This document shows, piece by piece, positions 35,855 through 45,136 of a stretch of 64,000 nucleotides of DNA (positions are counted from its first letter, which is position 1; every line of letters starts with the position of its first letter). Source of the DNA: Salegentibacter sp. R32 (lineage in GTDB: Bacteria > Bacteroidota > Bacteroidia > Flavobacteriales > Flavobacteriaceae); the NCBI RefSeq assembly GCF_008692195.1, contig NZ_RXOM01000014.1, positions 32,511 through 96,510 of the forward strand, written 5' to 3'. A program made the position numbers and the translations under genes. The notes beneath the pieces were generated by a model, which worked only from the letters and a program-made list of their open reading frames with translations, did not search any database and had not been told where the DNA came from.

Positions 35855-38800
35855 TTATTCCACAATTAATTTGACAGTTTTCATGCTACGCTCATGCTTT
35901 TGTAAACTTAGATGATACATCCCGGAAGCTAAACCGCTACAGTCAAAAATTAAATTTCCTTGTAGTTCCTGAAGCCTTTTTACACTTATTATCTTTCCAT
36001 TAAGATCGGTCAACACCACGCGATAGTTGTTAGAATCTCCTTCTACTTCATAATACGCAGTGGTATAATTTGCCACAGGATTAGGGGCAACTTGTAAACT
36101 GAAAAATTGTGTTGGCGCCGGTCTTGGACTTGGCGGAGGAGGGCATTGTGAAAGATTGAGCGCAAGATTGGTATGACATTCTATGTTTTCCGGTCCTTGG
36201 CCGGTAACTGAAATATCCAATATGCCTCCAGAAAAGCCATTTTGACCGTTAAAATAGAAAAGGTGGCTGGAATTTCCAGGCGGTAATAGTGCAGAATTAT
36301 TTATAAAGTAACCCTGGTTATTGAGCGCAAATAAATCTATCCCGATAGGAATTCCGTAGTTATTGGTGAAATCGATATAAATTTCATAGACCCAGTCCCC
36401 ATCAATGTTCACACAATTGGCTTGCCAATTATTAACATTAATATCACAATTACGGCATTTACCATAATCCATTTCCATAGTACCAATATCTAAAGAACAG
36501 TAATCTTCTAAAAATAAAGAATAACTACTTCCCGCCTGAATATCCTGATTATCTAAAGGCATTACAGCTCCAGTACCTTGTGTTATAATTTGTTGGTCTC
36601 TTCTCCATTCCCAATTATCAAATCCATCAAGAGGACCTATCAAGTAGCCTTCGGCAAAATCACCGCCGCAAGTGGTAAAGCAACCGGTTGGGAAAATCCA
36701 AGCTAAGGCCTCTAAATCGGTAGGTAAATCGGTCTGAGCCGAAGCCGAACAATTGTTTACTTCTGCCCGTACTCGAATCGGTCCGTCGTGGGTTACCACT
36801 GTTTGCGTACCGGTATCTCCATTACTCCAATAATATGCTACGCCGGGTTGCGGGTTTCCTATAAATGCTTGAACCTGATAAGGCGAACAAGACATAATAT
36901 CCAAGATAATTTCAGGTTGCGCCGGCGGGTTGACCACATTTACGGTAAAACTCCCTGCTGCTCCGGTACACGAAACACCATTTATGGTCACCGTTGCAAA
37001 AACGGAATAGATGTAAGTCCCGGGACCTTGATCATCAATAATTTCGTTTTGGTCATCCCACTGGGTTTGCAACACGTCATTACGGTACCAGGTATATTCT
37101 AAGTTGTCGCTGTCTGGTACGCGAAGCTCTATAGTATTTCCCTCACATACCACTGCTTCTCCGGAAATTACTGGTGGAGTAGGCGATTTAATAAAACTGA
37201 CACTTATTGGTGGAATATCATATGTTTTGCAACCATTATCATCGGTTATGAAAGCAAAATACTGTCCATTTTCGGTTACGTTGAGCGTTGGGGATGATGT
37301 TATAGCGTAAGGACTCGGTGTAACTTCATTTTTATACCATTCAAATGAATCAGGTACACCAATAGAAGTGTTATTGAAACTTAAAGTTATTGTTTCACCT
37401 TCACAGGCAGTTGCAGGGCTTTTTTCAAATTCACCATCTAATACCACATCAATAACACTAACTGGTTGGAAGGTAGAAGAACTACACCCATATTTATTGG
37501 TTACGGTTAATGTTACCAGAGTTGAAGGCCCTGAACTAAAAGATTTTACAGGATCTTGTTGAAGATTAGTTGATAAGTCCTCAAACTCCCATTTATAGGT
37601 TAAATCAGGATCATTAGCTAGGGCGTCAAACCGTACCGCTTCATTTTCGCAACCTGCAACAAAGTTAAAGCTGGCATCGGGCAATGCAGGTAAGGTGATG
37701 GTTTCGTAAGCTTCGCAATAAGAAGGGACGGGGTTGTTTGGGGTTGCATTCCCTAAAATCCTAATCCCTGTTTGATAGGTGCCCGGAGCTAATTGCGTAT
37801 TCAATTGCGCTACGCCGTTTACGGTTGTTCCGCTTTGCCAAGAAGCGCCCCCGTCGGTGGTAAACTCAAATTGGGTGGGCTGCTCGTCGGGGTAATATTC
37901 AGAATAATCCAACAGGTTCACTTCATACCGGCCATTACCGGCACATGAAATATTGTATTTTAATCCGGCTGAATAGGGAATGGCAAAACCTACGGGAGAT
38001 TTCTGTGACTCACAAATACTACCATCTTGATTAACATACGTTGAAAGAAAATCTAAATCATAATAACCGGGAGGAAGATTTTGTACTACTAGCTGATTTG
38101 CATTGTTGGTGACTACCGTACCTGGTAAATTATTGGTAGAAAACCCGGCACTAATGTAACTATCAATTTGAGTTACCGTTACTGTGATCTCTCCACAATT
38201 AGTTACTGCAGCATTATATTCAAAATCAAAAGGAGAACATCCGGGTCCTCCACCTGTACAATCGCTAACAGTAATGCTATGGGTGTTTTCTACACAACCA
38301 AACTCATTGGTTACTTGGGCATAATAACTTCCTAGTGAGTTTGCTACATTAATGGTAGGGGAAGTCACCCCTAGATCTACCCCATCTTTAAACCATTTAA
38401 TGATATCGGTAGCACTAAATCCTCCCTGTTTATTAACCGTAAGATCATTAGTGGAAGAATTACAACTGATACCATTCGCCGGAGTAATTGTGAGAACCGG
38501 TGAAGGAGACACTGTTACCGTATAAGAAGCTGTGGAAACCATTGTACAGCCATTTACTCCGTTAGCCGTAGCCGTAACGGTGTAGGTAGTGCTTGCTGAA
38601 AGTGGAGCTTTATACGTATGAGATACGTTGGTTGTATTAGTAATAGGCCCTGCCGTCGTACCGTCCCCAAAATCCCATGTAATATTTGTAAAACTTGCCC
38701 CTGAAGGTAGTACGACATTAAAATTTGCTGGTTGGCCGGTACAAGCCTCTACACTACCATTTATACTTATTGGTGGTGATTGCATAATATCGACCGTTTT

Positions 38801-41800
38801 AGAATTATCAAAAAACATCTGGCATTTTCGCGCATTCACTTTTACTTGGACATTGTTTAAAGCCGCTTGGTTCCATAAGACATAAATTTGGTTGGTGTTT
38901 TGACCGCTTTCTATACTCCCTGCAGAAGAAGGGATAATCTCCCAATTATAAGTTTCAGCCGTGGTATCGGTCACTTCATACATTTCATAACTGCTTCCAC
39001 ACACTTGTGTAGCGCCTGCTGTAAACAACAAATCTACGGTTTCCGTTTGAACAGGTAGGGTAAACGTATCGGAAGAACACTCAGAATCATCCTCCAACCA
39101 TACTTTTACCTCTAAAGTAGCACTTGGGTTGAAATTGACATCAATCTCAGGTCCGGTAGGCGAACCTGAAATTTCTCCATTGGTGACACTCCAATGGGCG
39201 GTGCTTCCCTGTGGAACCACTACGGAATATGTTTCTGGTACACCGGGACAAACCGTAGTAGGGCCGGTAATAGCATCTGGTGTTGCAGAAGGTCCATCTA
39301 CTTCTATTTTTAAGTCACCAGCGCAGTACATGTCTGATAGTATATTAACTACATACGTCCCGCTATTAGGGAGCGCAACAGATGTAGGAGAACTATTTCC
39401 GTTCTGTGAAAACCCATCAGGACCAGATATAAGCCAGTCTACATTGTAAACAGTGTTTCCGGCTTCATCTTTAAACTCTATGGGGGCCGTCTCATTTACA
39501 CATATATCAGGAATATCGCCTAAGGATAAAAAAGGCTTGACCTCTATATTTAATTCTGTTTTGCCTCCGCAGCCCAATAACGTATTTTCATAATTACAAA
39601 CCAAGGTTACCGTCCCTGATAGACTTGTCTGCACGATAATTTCATTACGCTGATTGGTTAATCTTAATGAAGCTCCAATGGTATTATTTTTAAGACTCCA
39701 ATGAAAATCTGTGGTAGGCCATTGAGGTAAAACATAGTGCCCCTGGTCTTCGGCACATATGGTTTTCGGGCCTTTTATGGTTCCGCGACTTTGTACCACT
39801 GGCACCTTGGCAGAAGTGGTGCAGTTTCCACAGTCCCTAGAAGATGCACTAATATAACCCATTCCATTTTCGCCTATATCATTCCAATGGACGGATACTG
39901 AATTTTTATTTTGCCAAACTATTTCTCCTCCTTTAATTTGCCAAGATAGGGGACAGCCGTCTATAGGTAAGGAATAAGTAGAAAATGCGCCTTCACACAC
40001 CACTCCCGGACAGGAAATAGGGGGCAAAGGTTCACTAACATTCACTGCTAGGGTAAACTCACTTACACAGCTACATCCATTGAAAACTTGTAAGGTCACT
40101 TCGTAAGTTCCCGGATTTAGATAAGTATAACTCGGTTCAAATTCATTGGAGGTATCGCCGTTACCAAAATCCCAATTGTAATATAAGTCTCCGTGGCCTC
40201 CGTTGATTGTACTCAAATTGTGGAACACGGTGGAAGTTTCTGCGCAAACCGTTATTTCCTTTTCATCTTCGGAAAAAGGAATTACTTCAAATTTAGCGAT
40301 GGGTGGGGATAATTTTTCTATACAACGTTGCATAGTGGTCTGTGAGCCATCCTGTAAAATAATTTTCACTTTTATAAAGCCGGAAGGATTAGTGTCCCAC
40401 TCTATTTTACAAATGGTTCCGTTATTGGTTATCGAGTTTACTGTACCTCCCGAAACCATCCACTCTACCGAACTTATAGTACTTGTATTACCGGTAATGG
40501 TATAAGTGGAAGAACTACCCCCACAAACACGAAGGCAGGAAGCCTCTATAATATCTTCATAATCAAAATTAATGGGTTCCTCCAGCTTTCCTTCTTGACA
40601 GCCTACTTCACCTCCCCATTCTAAAAATAGGCCACATTCGTCAATAACCGTGATATTAACAACTTGGGTTTCGGCACAACTTTCATCAGGAGTAAAGGTA
40701 TAGGTTCCTGAGGTTTGGTTGTTTACTACCGCAGGACTCCAAGTTCCACTTATTTCATTATCAGATACTGATGGTAATGCTGGAGCTTCGTTACCTTTAC
40801 ATATTTCGGTGAGAAAACTAAATTCTGGAGTAATTCCATAATTGACTTGGATAGTTACTTGTGCAGTATTGCAGTTGTTTGTTGCGTTATGACACAATTC
40901 ATAAGTTATAACGTATATGCCTGGAGTAGCCGGAGGAACCGATAAAATGCCATTTGAAGAATTTATATTTATACCAGATAGGCCCCCGTCACTTATAATG
41001 GAATAGGAATAAGTGTTAAAAAAATTAAAGATAGGGTTTTCGCAATAAGTATCATTGCTACTGATTCCTTTTAAATTGCCTCCTTCGCATCCATTTATGG
41101 GGGACGAAGTAAAGTCATCATCATTCGCTATGATTTCGGGCGGTAGTATTTCCAAGGTTACCGTACCGATATCAGAATGTGACATATTATTGGCATTGAA
41201 TAAAGTATAATCGTAGGTATAAGTGCCCGGGGGGACCGAAGAAGAAATCGTAAATACCCCTGTAGAAGTATTGAAACTTATTCCTTGCGGTAAAATATAA
41301 GGAAGCCACAAGAAGGTATTATTGGGAGTGGCCGGGTTACCAAATACTGTGTCATTGTCCAAAACAGAAAATGAATGGGAGGTACAGGTGGTAAAAATCT
41401 TAGCATCGTCGTTTGCCGTAATACAATTTACAAAACTTACATCGGGGCCGGTATCATTTGCGGAATAATCAAATATAGGGTCTAAGGCAAAATTATTGCC
41501 TATACCCGGACAATTACGGGTAAAGTTCCCCTGTACTTCAAACTCAAAATTACCATTAGGGTTATACCCAAAAGCAGATAATGGCACATTAAAACAAAAG
41601 GTACCCCCAGAAGAATTGGGTAAATGGGTAGTGGGTGCTGAGATAGCTGATATAAGGTTTCCGTTTTGAGTTATACTCAAACTAATATTATTGTATGATG
41701 ATTGTTGAGGTAGGGTATAAGTTCCACAGATGGTTATATCTTCTGTAGGGCAATCAATGGTGGGAATAGAATTTAAGTTTATAGTTCCATTTAGTGGGTT

Positions 41801-42769
41801 TGCACAGTTTGTACCACAGATATCATCAATATATACTTTGCCCCAATGACCTCCCCGGCTACAATCTGCAATAATAAATTCAACTCGAACATTCTGTCCC
41901 ATAAAATCGGAAACATCAATACGATCACATACCCATCCTGTATACAAGCGGATGTTGTCACCGGCAGGGTTTAAACTGCTAAAAACACAATCATCAGGAT
42001 TTGAAAAAGCACTAACTTGACGAAGTATATTATCATTTTGATCATAAACCCTAACCACGAAAAAAGGTTGTTCCTGGGGCGTATGCCCGGGGTTTTCAAA
42101 AATTAATGAATAATTGAAATTAAAATAGTTCTCATTCACTATAAAATTCCGGGACATGGTAGTAATATGAATTTGTCCAAAAGTATTTGACATATTATTT
42201 AACCGGACAGCTCTGTTCCCATTCAATACTCGAGAAACAGCTACAGAAGGATCGGTTCCAGTACTAACAGGAGTCGCATACCCTCCTGAATTATTTAGTG
42301 CCGATGGAGCCAGGGGAACAAAATTAGCACTCCCTGTATTAATGTTTACACTCCCGGTATTGGTTAAAGAAGGCAGAATAGATTGGGTGAATGTATATTG
42401 ACCTAAACCACTTTCAAAGCCCCCATTACTACATCCCTGTAATACACGTTGAGAAGCTTGGTTTTTATAGTTTTTTCTTTTTTCGGGATTCTCTTTAAAA
42501 TACTGAACGCGTAATAGATGTTTTTTGTAATAAGCAATAGCATTTTGAGTAATGGTCTCAAGCCCATCCTCTTCCATTTCCTTATTTTCTTCAACAATGT
42601 TTTTTTTAATTTGTTTTATTTCTTCGATAGGTATATTAAAAGTAGCCAGTCGTTGAGAAATATATTCTGAAACTTGTTTTTCAGTTTCTTCTATTAAGTT
42701 TTGATTGGGAGTTTGGGAGTAAATGGTCCCTAACCCTAAAAAGCAAAGGATAAGTAAAAAATTTTTCAT
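35855..42769 (-). CDS. Giant multi-domain T9SS protein with PKD-like domains
   Basis: 2304 residues. A signal peptide (FLGLGTIYSQ) is followed by a charged helical stretch (about 20-100) and a jelly-roll-like domain (about 110-325; GCSNGGFESGLGQYTF ... WGKVYIDDICG). Then comes a long series of immunoglobulin/PKD-type beta domains, including clear PKD cores near residue 863 (WDFGNGDTSNEFEPSYTY), 1363 (WDFGDGTT) and 1726 (YKWEFEDLS). It ends in a type A sorting domain (about 2225-2304; LQVAPNPVANYTTAYYEV). Many Cys residues are paired within the domains. It is likely a cell-surface adhesin or scaffold. It leads the - strand array and is divergent from the GH105 fragment. Confidence 0.88.
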   Translation of the reverse strand: MKNFLLILCFLGLGTIYSQTPNQNLIEETEKQVSEYISQRLATFNIPIEEIKQIKKNIVEENKEMEEDGLETITQNAIAYYKKHLLRVQYFKENPEKRKNYKNQASQRVLQGCSNGGFESGLGQYTFTQSILPSLTNTGSVNINTGSANFVPLAPSALNNSGGYATPVSTGTDPSVAVSRVLNGNRAVRLNNMSNTFGQIHITTMSRNFIVNENYFNFNYSLIFENPGHTPQEQPFFVVRVYDQNDNILRQVSAFSNPDDCVFSSLNPAGDNIRLYTGWVCDRIDVSDFMGQNVRVEFIIADCSRGGHWGKVYIDDICGTNCANPLNGTINLNSIPTIDCPTEDITICGTYTLPQQSSYNNISLSITQNGNLISAISAPTTHLPNSSGGTFCFNVPLSAFGYNPNGNFEFEVQGNFTRNCPGIGNNFALDPIFDYSANDTGPDVSFVNCITANDDAKIFTTCTSHSFSVLDNDTVFGNPATPNNTFLWLPYILPQGISFNTSTGVFTISSSVPPGTYTYDYTLFNANNMSHSDIGTVTLEILPPEIIANDDDFTSSPINGCEGGNLKGISSNDTYCENPIFNFFNTYSYSIISDGGLSGININSSNGILSVPPATPGIYVITYELCHNATNNCNTAQVTIQVNYGITPEFSFLTEICKGNEAPALPSVSDNEISGTWSPAVVNNQTSGTYTFTPDESCAETQVVNITVIDECGLFLEWGGEVGCQEGKLEEPINFDYEDIIEASCLRVCGGSSSTYTITGNTSTISSVEWMVSGGTVNSITNNGTICKIEWDTNPSGFIKVKIILQDGSQTTMQRCIEKLSPPIAKFEVIPFSEDEKEITVCAETSTVFHNLSTINGGHGDLYYNWDFGNGDTSNEFEPSYTYLNPGTYEVTLQVFNGCSCVSEFTLAVNVSEPLPPISCPGVVCEGAFSTYSLPIDGCPLSWQIKGGEIVWQNKNSVSVHWNDIGENGMGYISASSRDCGNCTTSAKVPVVQSRGTIKGPKTICAEDQGHYVLPQWPTTDFHWSLKNNTIGASLRLTNQRNEIIVQTSLSGTVTLVCNYENTLLGCGGKTELNIEVKPFLSLGDIPDICVNETAPIEFKDEAGNTVYNVDWLISGPDGFSQNGNSSPTSVALPNSGTYVVNILSDMYCAGDLKIEVDGPSATPDAITGPTTVCPGVPETYSVVVPQGSTAHWSVTNGEISGSPTGPEIDVNFNPSATLEVKVWLEDDSECSSDTFTLPVQTETVDLLFTAGATQVCGSSYEMYEVTDTTAETYNWEIIPSSAGSIESGQNTNQIYVLWNQAALNNVQVKVNARKCQMFFDNSKTVDIMQSPPISINGSVEACTGQPANFNVVLPSGASFTNITWDFGDGTTAGPITNTTNVSHTYKAPLSASTTYTVTATANGVNGCTMVSTASYTVTVSPSPVLTITPANGISCNSSTNDLTVNKQGGFSATDIIKWFKDGVDLGVTSPTINVANSLGSYYAQVTNEFGCVENTHSITVSDCTGGGPGCSPFDFEYNAAVTNCGEITVTVTQIDSYISAGFSTNNLPGTVVTNNANQLVVQNLPPGYYDLDFLSTYVNQDGSICESQKSPVGFAIPYSAGLKYNISCAGNGRYEVNLLDYSEYYPDEQPTQFEFTTDGGASWQSGTTVNGVAQLNTQLAPGTYQTGIRILGNATPNNPVPSYCEAYETITLPALPDASFNFVAGCENEAVRFDALANDPDLTYKWEFEDLSTNLQQDPVKSFSSGPSTLVTLTVTNKYGCSSSTFQPVSVIDVVLDGEFEKSPATACEGETITLSFNNTSIGVPDSFEWYKNEVTPSPYAITSSPTLNVTENGQYFAFITDDNGCKTYDIPPISVSFIKSPTPPVISGEAVVCEGNTIELRVPDSDNLEYTWYRNDVLQTQWDDQNEIIDDQGPGTYIYSVFATVTINGVSCTGAAGSFTVNVVNPPAQPEIILDIMSCSPYQVQAFIGNPQPGVAYYWSNGDTGTQTVVTHDGPIRVRAEVNNCSASAQTDLPTDLEALAWIFPTGCFTTCGGDFAEGYLIGPLDGFDNWEWRRDQQIITQGTGAVMPLDNQDIQAGSSYSLFLEDYCSLDIGTMEMDYGKCRNCDINVNNWQANCVNIDGDWVYEIYIDFTNNYGIPIGIDLFALNNQGYFINNSALLPPGNSSHLFYFNGQNGFSGGILDISVTGQGPENIECHTNLALNLSQCPPPPSPRPAPTQFFSLQVAPNPVANYTTAYYEVEGDSNNYRVVLTDLNGKIISVKRLQELQGNLIFDCSGLASGMYHLSLQKHERSMKTVKLIVE

Positions 42770-43314
42770 AAGTAGAGAGTTTTAATATTGGCATAATGAT
42801 TGTTTATTTAAATTTTATTAAACTGTAAAAGCTTAAGACTCAAAAAACATTGAGTTCTTTAAATATTACTTAAATACAAAAAGCGAGAGGTATAGATTTT
42901 ACTCATAAATTATGAGGGAGACTTTCTGTAATTAAGAGTTATTTAAAATTATTGTGAGGTGTATTTTCATTAAAAATACTAAAAAAATATTAATAATTCA
43001 TTTTTATAGTTAAATTTTTTGATGAAATATTAATAAAATCTTATTATCTATTACTTGTAATAATTGAAATCCGCGTTATTCCAGACCTGCCAACCGGTGA
43101 GGCAGGCTTGAGCCGGAATCTCATAAAGTTTTAAAATTCAGAATTTAGTGTATAAGAACCTGAATCAACACTTCGACTCCGCTCAGTATGACAAAAGGGT
43201 GACGATATTTTTTATGCCATATGGCGGATATTCAAATAAAAATTGTTTTTGTGATTTATTTTTCTCTATTCTTGAGAGAAAAAGTCTTATTCTTAAATTA
43301 GAGTTAGATTTTGT
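42770..43314. other. 545-bp AT-rich spacer upstream of the giant T9SS gene
   Basis: It must hold the promoter of the giant gene (- strand). A small hairpin is at 42838-42855 (actcaa..ttgagt). A hairpin repeat with GC-palindrome insert is at 43074-43123, and 43155-43217 repeats the array spacer words (tgaatcaacacttcgactcc ... acaaaagggtgacg), as if an array unit once ended here. I see no gene. Confidence 0.55.
43074..43123. repeat. Hairpin repeat with GC palindrome in its loop
   Basis: Arms ttattccaga and ccggaatctcat of the plain gtcattccgga..tccggaat hairpin, split by a ~21-bp palindrome cctgccaaccggtgaggcag. The insert lies just before cttga, the same loop position as in the other interrupted copies. 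Confidence 0.65.
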
Positions 43315-43632
43315 AATGTGAGTTTGCACGATAAAAAGCATTTTGGCGGAAAAGAATTATCGGGAACCGCACTGTTTGTTTACGGAATGGCTTATGGCGT
43401 TAATAATGGTTTTCTAGATCGAGATGAATATTTACCGGTTATTCTAAAAGGTTGGAATGCGATGGTGAAAGAAGGCTTACACGATAATGGCTTTTTGGGT
43501 TATTTACAATCTACCGGAAAAGAGCCAAAAGACGGTCAGCCACTTTCTTATGATAAAATACCCGATTTTGAAGATTATGGATTAGGCTGCTTTCTATTAG
43601 CGGGCAGCGAAATGTATAAATTGAAACTTTAG
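43315..43632 (+). pseudogene. 5'-truncated GH105 fragment (C-terminal ~105 codons)
   Basis: The frame matches the last 104-105 residues of the GH105 protein at 23390-24517 with four replacements (N-L to G-F in the VNN segment, E to D, and E to K near the end). The signal peptide, catalytic Asp and two thirds of the barrel are missing, so it cannot be active. A GTG at 43318 could be read as a start but has no support. Since about 17 of 21 coding differences are silent, the fragment diverged while part of a functional gene, probably in another strain, before being placed here. Confidence 0.85.
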
Positions 43633-43667
43633 ATTACTATTGTTTTAATTTGTATTTGGTGATGAAT

Positions 43668-43695
43668 CCTGCAATTTCTATTGCAGGATTTTTTT
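43668..43695 (+). terminator. Copy of the GH105 terminator
   Basis: Arms aatcctgcaat and attgcaggatt with a tttc loop and a T-run; the duplicate of 24550-24578. Confidence 0.8.
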
Positions 43696-43715
43696 GTTAC
43701 TTAATAATTGTTTTG

Positions 43716-43739
43716 TCGATTAAATTATTATTTAATCGA
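43716..43739 (+). promoter_or_regulatory. Perfect 10-bp inverted repeat before a small secreted protein gene
   Basis: Arms tcgattaaat (43716-43725) and atttaatcga (43730-43739) with a 4-nt centre, 47 bp before the ATG. It is not followed by a T-run, so an operator for a dimeric regulator is more likely than a terminator. Confidence 0.45.
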
Positions 43740-43786
43740 TTTTTGTTTTGTAAATTAGATAACTATTAACTTAAAAAACTTATATT

Positions 43787-44128
43787 ATGAAAAAAGTTAT
43801 TTTAACCTCTTTTCTTGTGTTGTTAAGTGTTTTTGCTTTTGCAACACCAATTGACAATGCTAAGAAAATCAATGATTGTGAAATGAATTGTTTTGTTCCT
43901 TATGGAACCATTACAATAGTTAGTGAGACTTCTACTCATTATACACTTCAAGTTACAGGAGATCCTGCTCCAACATTATACATTTTTGTAAATGCAAATA
44001 ATACAGGGAATACTACCAACGTAGGAGGAACATTTACGGTACGTAAAGGTAGGGACTCCACACTTGTTACTCTTGCCTATCCAATAGGTAGTAATTATGG
44101 ACTTTATGCGGGAGCACAATTTCCATAA
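43787..44128 (+). CDS. Small secreted protein, beta-rich, unknown function
   Basis: 113 residues with a classic signal peptide (LVLLSVFAFATP, cleavage near 20). The mature part is ~93 residues, with two close cysteines (DCEMNCF) and strand-forming sequence (TITIVSETSTHYTLQVTGD, TVRKGRDSTLVTLAYP), compatible with a single Ig-like or lectin-like domain. It has no sorting domain. It stands alone between the island's right repeat and a terminator, behind a perfect inverted repeat. I recognise no family. Confidence 0.7.
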   Translation: MKKVILTSFLVLLSVFAFATPIDNAKKINDCEMNCFVPYGTITIVSETSTHYTLQVTGDPAPTLYIFVNANNTGNTTNVGGTFTVRKGRDSTLVTLAYPIGSNYGLYAGAQFP

Positions 44129-44162
44129 AAGTTATTTTTTATATTGGTAAAAAATTATCATA

Positions 44163-44192
44163 AACCGTAATGACTAAAATTACGGTTTTTTT
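44163..44192 (+). terminator. Terminator of the small secreted protein gene
   Basis: Arms aaccgtaa (44163-44170) and ttacggtt (44180-44187) with a 9-nt loop and T-run. Confidence 0.75.
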
Positions 44193-44302
44193 ATGTATAA
44201 AGCATTTAAATTTAGAAATTGCTATTTATCCTTTCTTTCCTAAAAAACCTTAATGCCGTATTAAACTTGGTTAAACCTTTTCATTTTGTAAGGTATACTG
44301 GT

Positions 44303-44310
44303 TAGCTTTG
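44303..44310 (+). promoter_or_regulatory. Candidate -7 promoter box of the SDR gene
   Basis: tagctttg matches TAnnTTTG and ends 12 bp before the ATG. A tttg at 44285-44288 could be the -33 element, though the 14-bp spacing is short. Confidence 0.35.
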
Positions 44311-44322
44311 AAATAAAAAATT

Positions 44323-45063
44323 ATGAAAGGAAAAACGATTATTATTACGGGAGCTTCTAGTGGAATCGGAAATGCGACAGCTAAGAAACTGTCGAGTGAA
44401 GGAGCAAATGTAGTGTTAAGTGCCCGTCGGGAAGACCGCTTAAAATCATTAGCAGATGAAATTACCAAAAGTGGTGGGAATGCTTTAGTAGTAGTGGCAG
44501 ATGTCACCAAAAAAGAAGATTTTAAAAATGTAGTAGATCAAACCTTAGAGAAATACGGAAGTATTGACGGGTTGATTAATAATGCCGGTTTGATGCCATT
44601 ATCTTACGTAAAAAATCTTCATACCGATGAGTGGGACACCATGGTCGATGTGAACATTAAAGGCGTTCTAAATGGAGTTTCTGCGGTGTTACCTACCATG
44701 AAAAAGCAAAAATCAGGACATATCATTAACATTTCTTCCAGTGCCGGAAATAAGATTTATCCCGGAGGAGCTGTATATTGTGCCACCAAAGCAGCGGTGA
44801 AAATGTTTACTGAAGGTTTACGAATGGAATTAGCTCCAAATTTTTATATCAAAGCAACTTCCATTGAGCCTGGAGCTGTAGATACTGAATTAACTGATAC
44901 AATTACTGACGAAGAGATAAAAGAGGATTTTGTTTCCCAAATACAGGAATTAACTCCACTGGAAGCAGAAGATATAGCAAACGCTATTTATTACGCTTTA
45001 TCACAACCAAAACGAGCTAATATTAATGAAGTTTATATTATGCCTACCGAACAAGATAAGTAG
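44323..45063 (+). CDS. SDR-family NAD(P)-dependent oxidoreductase
   Basis: 246 residues, a classical short-chain dehydrogenase. It has the nucleotide motif TGASSGIG (about residues 9-16), an Arg pair after beta-2 (SARREDRL) that favours NADP(H), NNAG near 86, the Ser in ISSSAGN and the catalytic Tyr152/Lys156 (YCATK). The tail GAVDTELTDTITDEE and the overall type resemble YdfG-like 3-hydroxy-acid/serine dehydrogenases. The substrate cannot be fixed from sequence. It is a single gene with its own -7 box and a downstream bidirectional terminator. Confidence 0.88.
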   Translation: MKGKTIIITGASSGIGNATAKKLSSEGANVVLSARREDRLKSLADEITKSGGNALVVVADVTKKEDFKNVVDQTLEKYGSIDGLINNAGLMPLSYVKNLHTDEWDTMVDVNIKGVLNGVSAVLPTMKKQKSGHIINISSSAGNKIYPGGAVYCATKAAVKMFTEGLRMELAPNFYIKATSIEPGAVDTELTDTITDEEIKEDFVSQIQELTPLEAEDIANAIYYALSQPKRANINEVYIMPTEQDK

Positions 45064-45082
45064 TAAAATATGAATTTATTCT

Positions 45083-45118
45083 AAAAAAAACCTGCAATTT
45101 TAATTGCAGGGTTTTTTA
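45083..45118. terminator. Bidirectional terminator between the SDR gene and an orphan gene
   Basis: Arms cctgcaatt and aattgcagg flanked by an A-run on the left and a T-run on the right, so it can end transcription of both convergent genes. Confidence 0.75.
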
Positions 45119-45136
45119 CATAACAAAATACAGGGT

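Larger units (their letters stand above)
43315..43697. repeat. Right copy of the ~383-bp direct repeat flanking the T9SS island
   Basis: Counterpart of 24200-24582, in the same orientation. It includes the truncated GH105 reading frame and a copy of its terminator (about 43668-43695). Sequence left of 43315 has no similarity to the GH105 gene. Confidence 0.85.

Noticed and set aside
36788..40505. Several 60-106-codon + strand frames inside the giant T9SS gene
   Set aside because: All are shadows antisense to a continuous 2304-codon gene with clear domains, and none resembles a protein family.
43318..43632. Independent small gene starting at GTG 43318
   Set aside because: The sequence is a 5'-truncated copy of the GH105 gene with no start context and no catalytic region.
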